A stretch of DNA of 27,120 nt from Amphimedon queenslandica (Eukaryota > Porifera > Demospongiae > Haplosclerida > Niphatidae): the NCBI RefSeq assembly GCF_000090795.2, contig NW_003547067.1, positions 1-27,120 of the forward strand, given 5' to 3'. The translations under genes were made by a program, and so were the position numbers. Below are positions 1 to 8,679 of this stretch, in pieces; the stretch's first letter is position 1, and every line of letters starts with the position of its first letter. The notes beneath the pieces are model-generated. The model worked only from the letters and a program-made list of their open reading frames with translations. It was not told the origin of the DNA and ran no database searches.

Positions 1-140
1 ATTGCACTACTAACTTCCTTTTGTCATGATCTATTTTTTGCTTGACTTGCTTATTCTCTAATGCAGCCCTCTGATTTTGCCATAGCAATTCAAAAATTGT
101 CCTTAATAGTCATCCTGAAAACAACTTGCTTGAAGAAGCA
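1..140 (-). pseudogene. Ty3/Gypsy integrase, C-terminal part (runs off window)
   Basis: The reverse strand reads a stretch containing LLRTIFELLWQNQRAALENK followed by QVKQKIDHDKRKLVV. This resembles the region just after the integrase catalytic core in Gypsy polyproteins (LRT..LL...R..LE.KQ.QQK..HD). It continues, in the same order, the integrase found at 869-1408, so the stretch between (141-868) is best read as an insertion. One in-frame stop lies just before the LLRT motif. The 3' part of the element is outside the window, so no LTR can be judged. The resemblance is from family knowledge, not a search. Confidence 0.6.
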
Positions 141-868
141 GGGGCGTCGCTGGCCTTGAAAAATTGGTGGGGCAAAGACAAGAATTTATTTTGCTCGTGA
201 AAAATTTTGCTGTGCAGTACATCCTCAATTATCCATACCTCCTTTATTGTAACCCTCGTTTATCCAAATGCATGGCTGTCTCTAATGCACATGCTCAGAC
301 TAGTTAATTCATTAATAACCAGTTAAAATGGCTACTGCAGCAAGGAGTTTAACGGAGCTTAACCAAGAGGAAGGCCATTCAAGAGAAGCCTGAGATGGTT
401 TGCAAGTTAGAGAAAGGAAAGTCATGCACATTTCTTCTTCAAAAAGTATAGAATAGGTCGGCCTACTGTATTCTGTGCTGCATTTCACTTATTCAGACTA
501 TTTCAGCTATCTGAACATCTCTCCCAACAGAAGTGCACAAAGGTGTTCGGATAATCGAGGACGTACTGTATCTACTTTATATTTATAGTTGGTGTGACCA
601 ATTTAGTTGAGTAATTGAGTATTGATGCCCAAATTTCATATGGCATTCATTTCCAGCAATAAATTTATTTCCAATAATGTTAATTTCCTACATTTTCAGT
701 TAATTCTTTGTGTTGTGTATGTGTAAAGAAGTGTGCAGTAATTCAGTCTCTTTGTAACATGATAACTTAAATTAATGATGCAATAGCTAAATTTAATAAA
801 AGTGGCTACAGATCTTCAAAATATTGGTAAGGCAACTGCGATTCATGCCCCATAGGCAGCTACGCCCT
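141..868. mobile_element. Non-autonomous insertion (~728 bp) inside the Gypsy integrase
   Basis: The block starts GGGGCGTCGCTGGCC (141-155) and ends with GGCAGCTACGCCC (855-867). The reverse complement of the end, GGGCGTAGCTGCC, matches the start apart from one substitution and one indel, so these look like short terminal inverted repeats. Integrase-like reading resumes on both sides. Flanks are CA on the left and TA on the right after CGCCCT, so a TA target duplication with one mutated copy is possible but not proven. The interior is AT-rich with no recognisable coding sequence. A TIR-type MITE is the likeliest identity. Confidence 0.5.
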
Positions 869-1800
869 TAGTGACAGCACGAGGTGTGGAAAGATACTGG
901 AACAAGAAATGACTTAATGGATCATCCAATTGCATAGCACTAATACACCCAGTTTTGAGTGTATCCTTCAGCCTTGTCACAAAACGCTCCACTGCACCTC
1001 ACCATTAGTTGCAGAGTGATACACTGCTGACTGCATGTGCTTGACACCACACTGCTTCATGAAGCTCTGAAACTCATTTAATCAAAATTGAGGGCCATTG
1101 TCACTGACTAATTGCTCAGGAAATTCATACTGAATAAACAGCTGCTTCAACTCCTTAATAGTTTGTGCAGCAGTGGTCAAGGCCATTTAGAATATTTATC
1201 TATGATGAATCAAATACATTTCTAGCGGCCGAGCAAAATTGACATACTCTACTTTATGGCTTTGAAGGCTATACCCATGGATGTAAGACAACACTGTTGG
1301 TGAAGGATCTAATTTAATTTGCATACAGGCATTGCAAGCCTTCATCAACCTCTCGATATCATTATCTAAACCAGGCCACCAGAAATAGTTTTGTGCCACT
1401 GCTTTCATCCTGACAATTCATGGATGAGATTTATGTATAACTTCTTTAACTATATCTCCTGGTATCTTGCTGGTATTACTGTTCTATTCCCCCATTGTAA
1501 ACAAATAACAGTTCAAGTCTCCTCCTGCAATCAGGTTTTAAGTCCTTCTGTACCAACGTGGCCAGCCATGTAATGGATACAGCAACACCTTGCTCACCAC
1601 AGAGTCGCTTCTGGAAGATGACCTTAGATGATTGTGGAGGGTAGACATCTATACCAAAATTAAAGTAAGAAACCACATCAGTAGCAGGTCCTAATCCACA
1701 TGTATGCAAATACAATCTTGACAACATCAGCATTTGCATGCTTCTCAGTCTTTCTAAAATCAATAATGAAAGAGTAGGCAGATAAGGTCAGTACAATTAA
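869..1800 (-). pseudogene. Ty3/Gypsy pol fragment: RNase H tail plus integrase
   Basis: On the reverse strand, in order: an RNase H end (TLSAYSFIIDFRKTEKHANAD, then after a frameshift LSRLYLH, about 1715-1800); a zinc-binding H2C2 domain (HKSHP.IVRMKA, WWPGLDNDIERL, C-x2-C; 1310-1425); and the integrase catalytic core. The core shows candidate first D in DKYSKW (~1195), second D in VSDNGPQF (~1085-1108) and E in GEVERF (~985-1005), so all three metal-binding acids survive as text. The frame is broken by at least four frameshifts and by stops, including one replacing the glycine after the second H2C2 histidine. It would not be functional. The core ends at STPRAVT next to the 141-868 insertion. 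Confidence 0.85.
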
Positions 1801-1918
1801 ATTCATTGTTTCCCATTACAGGGGCAGAGTACATGCGGGGGCGGGTTGATTATTCATTATTCATAATTATTGTTATAAATTCTCTCAAATGACTGATTAA
1901 AATTAAGCTATTTCTTCT
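1801..1918. other. Short spacer between two pseudogenes
   Basis: AT-rich spacer with a GCGGGGGCGGG patch (~1835-1846) and TTATTCATTATTCATAATTATT. No feature is recognised. It contains the point where the RNase H reading of the Gypsy fragment is lost. Confidence 0.4.
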
Positions 1919-2460
1919 TCATGACTTACATCTTTCACATTGTGGATACATCCCTTCAGTAGTATACGGCTCTGGCTCACCACAGTAGATACAAATTGGC
2001 TCTAACTTTGCTGAATAGTAAAGCTTCTCCATGGGATCTCGACATAGGTGACTTCGTACCTCAACATTGGCAAACTCTTCTGGTAAGATTGCATCTTTTA
2101 GTTTAGATCCACAGGTATATGTTAACTTACCAAGTAACTCTAGCAGCAATTGTCTCTGAGTAGAATTTAGCTTGTACTTCGAAAATACAAGACGCCACAT
2201 ATTACAACTTTCACATTGTAACATTATCTGAGCATTCTTTACTTGCTGAACACTTGCATAAAAAGGCAAACTTTTGGACTTAGCTTTCTCCTCCAATAAA
2301 GAAAGCCTAAACCTGCCACTTGTCTCCGACCCATAAACTTCCATAAAAGGTTTGTAGTGACCATTTTTTTGTTGGATTGGATGAGGCAAATGCTAAAGAG
2401 TTTTAAATACAGACAAAGGTAAGCACACAGGTTTGCAGATTGAGCAGTTCTCCTCACCAA
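1919..2460 (-). pseudogene. C-terminal Cys-rich part of an uncharacterised transposase-like protein
   Basis: The reverse strand reads EENCSICKPVCLPLSVFKTL, a stop, then an open stretch of about 156 residues with several CxxC pairs. Among them are LQCESCNMWRLVFSK, which resembles a CW-type zinc finger core, and CIYCGEPEPY...CERCKS near the end. The spacing suggests a zinc-binding C-terminal domain. One in-frame stop separates CKP from HLPHP. The reading ends at a stop inside a GTAAGT sequence (consensus 5' splice donor), so the last codon shown could be an exon end. It continues the protein encoded at 2761-4590. I recognise the family as repeated in sponge and cnidarian genomes but know no assigned name. 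Confidence 0.65.
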
Positions 2461-2760
2461 TATGAGTATTAATAATAATTACTGTTATAAAATTTAAATT
2501 TATTATTGATTTATTAACACTTTTATCATTACCATTGATCATTTGAGTCTAAGATACTATATTTATCATTACTGCTGTTACTATTACAATTTTTACTTTT
2601 TAGGGTGTCAGCAGGGCTTGCTGGCAACCCTTTAGTAATGGTATATGCTTTGTCTTTATTTTAATTAAAATATTTTGGTTCAGAGGTTATTGTAAAACAA
2701 GTGATAATTATTTGTCAGACTAAGTATTACATGACAGCAGTGTAAAACATATTATAGCAG
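2461..2760. mobile_element. 300-bp insertion with perfect 8-bp target duplications
   Basis: CTCACCAA occurs at 2453-2460 and again at 2761-2768. Removing the block with one copy joins the reverse-strand reading in frame (KFGE to ENCSICKP), which shows an insertion rather than an intron. Splicing at the GGTGAG sites would put the downstream frame out. The interior is AT-rich, with a central imperfect palindrome AGGGTGTCAGCAGGGC/TTGCTGGCAACCCT (2602-2631). No clear terminal inverted repeat is seen. An 8-bp duplication is typical of hAT elements, but without TIRs the class is inference. Confidence 0.7.
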
Positions 2761-4590
2761 CTCACCAAATTTGAGAATTCCGAAGTAATAATGCTCCTTT
2801 TGACAGCAATGATCCATGAGAGCACTTAAAAGTGGTAACTTTCCTGAATCCACTTGGACATGTTTCTGGTGCTGCTCCAATGATTTATCTAGTGATAGCA
2901 TTGCGTACCAAAACTGACTTATTTCTTCTGAAGAAGCGGAATGAAAAATACGAATATTTCTCTCTTTATGTTGAAGCCTAGTAAATATAGTACACAGCAA
3001 AACTTTGACTGGTGACAAGCTATCTTGAACAGCAGAAGAGATTCCATCCTTCCTTAAAGCTATCTTTCTTATATCACTTAGGCTGTTGCATTTCTTCACT
3101 TCTGCTTCATACTCTTTAGGCATTTCAGCTCGTGCAGGAGCTACACATTGTTAGCCGAGATTTAATACTGACATTACTCTTTCAACCCGGTTTTTGTAAC
3201 TATGATATGGTGCTGTTCGGCAGGCACAAAAAAAATGTATCAAACTGATCTGAACCGAAAGATACGTCAATCTCTGATTGGGCCCTCCATCAGTGTATAA
3301 AAACAATATTTTCTATTCTGCTTGAATTGAAATTAATGTGTTGTATAGTTCAACTGAGTGTCTGAGAGGAGATGACTGCTCAAAAGTGCTGTCCTTAAGA
3401 CCAACATATACAGTTCCTGTATACCACGAATCCTCTACATTTTCTGGTACATCAATAAATATAACAGAAGGTATTATACCAAATTTCGTAAAATCGTGAT
3501 CTCCAGCTTGGAAGGACTGATTAGTGGCAACAGGTACTCCTTCCTCTTTCAGCAGCAGCCACAGGAAACTGTGGCTCTCCAATCTTTATTTTGTCCTTAT
3601 CATCCAAGCAAATAGGAAGAAAATGGGTAATGCTGACATATTGATACTCAGGTGTGTTGATGAGGCAATCTTCAATGTCACCAAAAGCAGTAGTAGTTCC
3701 AGGAGGCCTTGGGAAAAGATATCTAGGATGCATATCCTTTGATACTTTACGTACAGGTAAAGGAGATTTATGGTGCAACTTCATTGCTTTGTTTTTTGAG
3801 GTCAAATAGCTGACAACCAGAAAGTGACTCAAGCAGCACGATTAAGCTTGGCTTAAAGTCACACCAAGACTCTCTATCCCAATAGTTTTTATGTAAAATG
3901 ACATCAAGTTCCAGAGTAAAATCATTCAAGTTATCAGCAGACATGTTAATTGTCCTCCTTTTGCGGTGCTTCGATAACTCTGGTACATTGTAATTCAGAA
4001 AACACTTGAAGTCTTTCGGAACTGGTATAAAACGTGACTGGAAAGCATGGTGATGCCCATCAATGTACCAAAATATCTCACAAAGCAAACAAACAAGCTT
4101 CATGCCACTGTTCTTAACTTCATCTTCATTCAAAAAGGACAAGCCTTTTGATGTCAAAAATTGTACAATGTCATTATGAAGCTTATTCTTCTTATTTCTC
4201 TCTACTATCTGAATTAACTCTGATGAACACTGACTTTCTTGTATGGTACATGTAGTCTCCTGATTAGATGAGCTTGTCAAAACTTCAAAAGCACTGCAAT
4301 TCGTAACAACTGTACATGTAGACTCAAACTCATCATTGATACTTACGCAGTATTTCAGATACCTTCCAAACGAATCAATGACAGGATAAATTGGCAAATT
4401 TAAATCAACTGGGTCAAGTGAGCCTTTGTTTGGACCAACATGGGATGATAGTAGCTCAGATAGTTTGCCTGGGTCTGATGACAAATTGCCAGGCTGACCT
4501 AAAAAAATCCGAAAAAGTGTACTCTGTTTCTGATACACAACTAATAGTCCACGACAGCAGTGTCTTCTTTTGCGGCAGCAAACATACGCA
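2761..4590 (-). pseudogene. Large uncharacterised transposase-like protein with DDE-like core
   Basis: The reverse strand is nearly continuous coding. From the N-terminus: a Cys/basic start (YVCCRKRRHCCRGLLVVYQK, ~4520-4585) followed by ~250 open residues (3768-4538). After a frameshift comes SPLPVRKVSKDMHPRYLFPR...VAAAERG (3570-3780). After another frameshift comes FQAGDHDFTKFGIIPSVIFI (from ~3520) and, past an in-frame stop at 3313, FLYTDGGPNQRLTYLSVQIS and RTAPYHSYKNRVERVMSVLN (3160-3300). The last pair, an acidic residue after a beta-strand followed by an N..E helix, looks like the second D and E of a DDE integrase fold. A further stop precedes PARAEMPKEYEAEVKKCNSL (2769-3135). No ATG is found in frame at the 5' end after a TAA near 4590. 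It is probably a transposon protein, but the catalytic reading is my inference. Confidence 0.7.
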
Positions 4591-5183
4591 AGTATTTACA
4601 ATAACTGACATTGCCAGGGCAAGAAACAACGTTGAGAAGGAGATAGCACAAAGAGAGAAGGGTGAAAATTGATGTGAAAATGGCCGAGAACTGACGAGTT
4701 AGATGAAAAACGTGTCTTGTGGCTTATAAGTGTCCAATAATGAAGCAGAAGTCCGCGTCATGTGGGCGGGGAATGAGAAACAATGATTTTAATTGGCATA
4801 GCCTAAATAAACCCACTTGAGTAATTTGGCAGCCATCAGGGATAGAATTCCCGTTTTAGGCCCTAAAATTGTGATAAGAGGTTTATGGTATGTCATCAGT
4901 CAATATTAATGAATGAAAATACAAATACTTGTGAAATTTTTTACTCCAAATTTGATAGATAATGCCTCTTTTTTAATTGTCAAATATTGCATTCTGCCGG
5001 TGTTAATGTGTGTAATAGAAAAGTTATAGGTCTTTCCTGACCATTCTTATCAATGTGAGTTAGCACCGCACTAATTGCATGAGCCGTTAAACACTGTCCT
5101 TGGGATCATAACGTTGGATTAATCCCAAAGAAAAATGGCTGCTATGACTTTTGCAACCTTGCTATCCTGGGGCTGAACAGATC
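4591..5183. other. Non-coding spacer upstream of the reverse-strand pseudogene
   Basis: No protein-like reading was recognised on either strand. It contains moderately GC-rich patches (GTGGGCGGGGAATG at ~4759) that could be the upstream region of the 1919-4590 element, and otherwise AT-rich sequence. No TIR or target duplication was found by eye. Confidence 0.4.
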
Positions 5184-5290
5184 TGGGGGAGGCCTGGGGG
5201 CCACCAGGCCCCTCCAATAATTTTTATGGTCATATATAAAATTAGTTTTTGCTATGTAAACCATAGGTGTGGGGGGCTGGTGCCCCCCAA
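5184..5290. repeat. Paired G/C-rich hairpins (dispersed-repeat-like)
   Basis: Two self-complementary G/C runs lie about 65 bp apart. The first is GGAGGCCTGG...CCAGGCCCCTCC (5188-5215). The second is a perfect stem GGGGGGC (5271-5277), loop TGGT, GCCCCCC (5282-5288). They share the CTGG/CCAG core and stand out sharply from the AT-rich surroundings, as expected for the ends or stems of a short non-autonomous element. No target duplication was identified. Confidence 0.45.
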
Positions 5291-5318
5291 TATTTACAAG
5301 TGAATAATTAAATTAATG

Positions 5319-5346
5319 ATGATAATAATAATAATAATAATAATAT
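5319..5346. repeat. (ATA/TAA)n microsatellite
   Basis: GATGAT followed by an uninterrupted run of AAT/ATA trinucleotides. A second TAA tract lies about 65 bp downstream. Confidence 0.9.
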
Positions 5347-5411
5347 AGTGTGTTACAACTGTCTGTCATCCTTGTGGTTTTTTGTTTTGTTTTTTCTTTT
5401 GGTTGGTTTTT

Positions 5412-5437
5412 ATAATAATAATAATAATAATAATAAT
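5412..5437. repeat. (TAA)n microsatellite at the 5' end of the non-LTR ORF
   Basis: TAATAATAA... runs directly into the ATG (5436-5438) that starts the Cys-rich reading of the non-LTR element. Read as protein, the tract gives a run of isoleucines, so any longer start upstream (for example at 5382) is an artefact of the repeat. Confidence 0.85.
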
Positions 5438-8290
5438 GGTGTCGAGCAGGTGCTGCAAGTGTAAGGGGCCCAATGCCAATTGCTCTTGCTGTTGGTGCTC
5501 TAAAAAGATGTTTGAGGTACTAATTGTCTTCTTAAGGACTCAGGTAGGTGTCAGAATTTTGTTATTTTGTTGCATGGTGCTTCTTGCTCTCCACGACATT
5601 GTCGTACTTGACTGCTTGCTATTCCCTCATCTTGCCGGTCTCCTGGCGCAGGGGTGCTCTCTTCTGCCCCCTCTAGTACAGTTCCAGCCTTTCCTTCCTT
5701 CTATATCATATGTCGGACCAAGGTTGCCACGTTTTATCATGTTGCAAATGGTGCCCATGATGCCTGTTCTGACATTTTGTCATCCTGCTTTTAAGGCTGT
5801 CACTGATCGTCCTAATGATCTTAATGCCTGGGCTAAGTTACTTATCATCCCTAAGTTCCTTCTTTTTCTCCCTCCATTGAGTCTCCGTAAGAAATCTACA
5901 AACATTGTAGCACATTTAGAAAGATGGTGAGATTATGTCTCTCTGGGAAAAAGCTTGTCACAGGACTTCACATTTTTCATTCTTCCCTTCCTCGTCCTCT
6001 AATGTATCTTGGGCTCTTCGTGCTGCTCTTAATGGGCTCTACCGTAAAGCTATGCTGGCTCTGGATTCAGTTGTCTTGCTCCTCGTGATGACAACTCTTG
6101 CTAGCAAAGCACCCTCAATGCCCTATTCTTACTCTTCCTATAGTTCCTTTCTCTCCTCCCGATCCTCTTTCCACCTCTCCCACTGCTCCTTTCTCTCCAG
6201 TTCCTGTCTCTACTGCCCCCTCATTCCCTCTCTTTCTCTCTCCCATTCCTCTTTTCTCTCTCCCTCCATTTTTTCCACCCTTCTCTCTCTTCCCTCTTTT
6301 TCTCCAGGCATCGTTTTGAAGCTGTTATGTCTTTCCTACTGACACAGCCTCTGGTTTTTCTGGACTCTGAGCAAATCACCTAAAGGAAGGCATTCTTTGT
6401 CCCTTCCCTACTATTGCCAAATCTACCCTTCTCCGTCCCTCTGATTTCATCACTCTACTTAGTTTAAGTCTGCTTGCCTCTGAGCTTGCTCCTCATCTTT
6501 GTGTGGCCTCTCTTGCTTCCCGTAACTGATCAGGGGGTTTATGGCCCATTGCTATAGGAGAATAATTTTGACGGCTCGTTTCAAAGTGTCTCTCCTCCTT
6601 AGCCCTTCCTCATATTTGCCACCTCCTCCACCCACATCAGCTTGGAGTTGGCTCTGCTAATGGTGTGGAGGCGCTGGTTTATACCATCATGCTAGTTAAT
6701 GCCGAATCCTGTATTCCATGTTCTTCTAAGCATTGCCTTTTTGTTGATTTTTGTAATGCCTTTAATAGTGTTGATAGGTCCATTTTGTTTAATGAAGTCA
6801 AATCTATCTTTCTCAATGGGTGAAGCTTTGCTATGCATCTCAGTCTCGTCTACTTTTTGGCAATCGTGTCATCCTCAGTTGTAGGGGGTGTCGCAAGGAG
6901 ACCCTCTGGGTCCACTTCCCCTTTCTCTTCTCCAGCCTCATATCAACAAGATCGTTAGTGAGGTTCCTGGTCTCACTCTCTGTGGCTGGTATTTAGATGA
7001 TGGTTTCCTCTGTGGCTCTCCTGCTGACCTTGCTTCTGCCTTGTCTTTCATAGAGTCAGAAGGCCCTCCCTCTTACTGATCTTCATCTGAACCACTCCAA
7101 ATCACTTCTGTTGGTTCCTGAGTCTCTCCCTGGCTTGCCAATGATATCCCTGTCTCTTTTAGTGGATTTCTTCTTCTTAATTCTCCAGTTGGCACTCCAT
7201 CTTTTTGCCTATCTGTAATTAGAGATTGTGTTGAGAAGATCAGATCCCTTGTTACTCTTTTTCCCACCCTAGATGATGTTCATTTTGAGTTCTCTCCTTT
7301 ACGGTCGTATCTTAACCTCCACTAGTTTTTATGTTAACTAAGGACTTCCTCCCCAGATATTCTTCTACCTGCATGTCAAGAGTTTGATGGGATCATTTTT
7401 GATGCTCTCTCTGATTATGATTGGTTGGTCTGTGTTTGCTTGGGCTAAACCTACCAGTTCGTTGCGGTGGTCTTGGTTTTAGGCAGTCTGGTATTCATGC
7501 TGTAGCTATTTTCCTTGGGTCTGTTCATGCCTGTCAGTCTTATTGTGTCACTGCTTGGTGCCTCTATTTCTTACTCATGCATCTCTTCTGCTCTTATTCT
7601 GTTTTTGGGGTGCCTTCCTTGTCCTCATTTGACTCCTTTGATATGCCAGTGTCTCAAAAGTCCTTGTCTCCACGTATTGACAATTATCTTTACAATAGAT
7701 TACTTTCGTCTTCCCCTGGACCATGTTTCCGGTAGCTATTTTTTTCCAGCATCTCTCATGTAGATGGCTTACTGTTATTCCATCTCCTGGTTTGGGTTTT
7801 CACTTTCTGCATGCTGAGTTTTGTTCTTGTCTCCGTTTTTGGCTTGGCATACTTTTGTCTGACTCTAATCTGGATTGTCCTTATGTCTTCAGCCCTCTGA
7901 CCCCTTTGGGGATCATTCTTTAGCTTTTGGTAGGAACAACAATAGGATTCCAAGGCATAATGCTCTTAGGGACATTATTTACTCTGCAGCTCTTTCCCTC
8001 CAAAAGGAAGTCCCTTTGCTAATTCCTGGCTCCTGTTCTTGTCCTGCTGATGTCTTCATTTCTTCATTGTCCCTTGGTCGCCCTGCTGCTTTAGATGCAA
8101 CTGTAATTTCATCTGCAATAGTTAACCATCTCTCATGCTGCTAGAGATGAGGGCTGGGCTTTGCAGTTTGCTGAAGGGAGGGAGAATATAGTTCACTTTG
8201 AAAGCTGCCATCTTCCTTTAAAACTTTCTATGAATCTGTTCTGAAGACATCTGAACTTACTGATGAGCCCTGTCTTCCAAGGTCATAAAA
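5436..8290 (+). pseudogene. Non-LTR retrotransposon ORF (Cys-rich N-terminus, reverse transcriptase, C-terminal domain)
   Basis: It starts at ATG 5436 with MVSSRCCKCKGPNANCSCCW, a Cys-rich motif typical of a sponge/cnidarian non-LTR family. Next is an alpha-helical region (DRPNDLNAWAKLLIIP, ~5800-5860; a further stretch at 5935-6060), then a Pro/Ser-rich linker in a pyrimidine tract (6108-6320). The reverse transcriptase shows motif A VDFCNAFNSVDR (~6740-6775), motif B QGDPLGP (~6890-6910) and motif C WYLDDGFLCGSP (~6987-7022). So the catalytic D of motif A and the DD pair of motif C are visible. After RT come LPVRCGGLGFRQSGIHAVA (7450-7510) and the C-terminal SDPFGDHSLAFGRNN...RPAALDATVIS (7893-8115). 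At least six frameshifts and several stops break it. No endonuclease domain was recognised. The 3' end is approximate. Confidence 0.85.
6108..6320 (+). repeat. Pyrimidine-rich low-complexity tract inside the non-LTR ORF
   Basis: Almost pure C/T sequence (CTCTCC, TTCCTCT, CCCTC) encoding a Pro/Ser/Phe-rich linker between the helical N-terminal region and the RT domain. Replication slippage here is the likely cause of frame loss between 6120 and 6320. Confidence 0.75.
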
Positions 8291-8407
8291 GACATTAATA
8301 GTGTGATGGTGGTAGTCAACCACATCAGTATCAGACACCAAAAGAGGGACATTGACACATTTATTTCAAAGCTCAACTAGCATATGAAGAAGTCAGTGTT
8401 GTTTTGG
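8291..8407. other. Spacer between the non-LTR element and the repeat
   Basis: Holds the probable untranslated 3' end of the non-LTR element. No poly(A) or short 3' tandem repeat is clear, so the element end and target duplication cannot be placed. Confidence 0.35.
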
Positions 8408-8560
8408 TAAACTAAAACTAAAACTAAAATTACTCTAAGTGAGGCTTTTTACTTTTGATTCACTAAAACTAAAACTTTTTGACCTAGTGTACTAAAACTA
8501 GAAGTAAAACTAAGTATTACAAAAATTAAAACTATAACTAAAATTATTAGCTTTTTTATC
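8408..8560. repeat. Degenerate ACTAAAAC tandem repeat, probable hAT subterminal region
   Basis: Clusters of (A)ACTAAAACTAAAACT occur at ~8410-8440, 8460-8478, 8490-8515 and 8527-8545. They are separated by T-rich stretches containing the partial complement (TTTTAC, CTTTTG). Position 120 bp upstream of the BED finger suggests subterminal transposase-binding-like repeats of the hAT element that follows. That role is inference. Confidence 0.55.
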
Positions 8561-8679
8561 CAGTTTCAGTACAGCAATATACAGGTCTGTAATTTACACA
8601 TCAGGGATCATGATCAATAGAAAGGTGATAAATGTACATGTGCATTGTTTAAGGTAGCTCCTGGAAGACCAAGAAACAT

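Noticed and set aside
2453..2768. Intron with GGTGAG donor and acceptor in the 1919-4590 pseudogene
   Set aside because: Splicing at these sites puts KFG...NCSICKP out of frame, whereas an insertion with an 8-bp duplication keeps frame.
5382..5435. Upstream extension of the non-LTR ORF encoding a hydrophobic poly-Ile stretch resembling a membrane segment
   Set aside because: It is produced by a T-rich run and the TAA microsatellite. The Cys-rich motif starts at the ATG at 5436.
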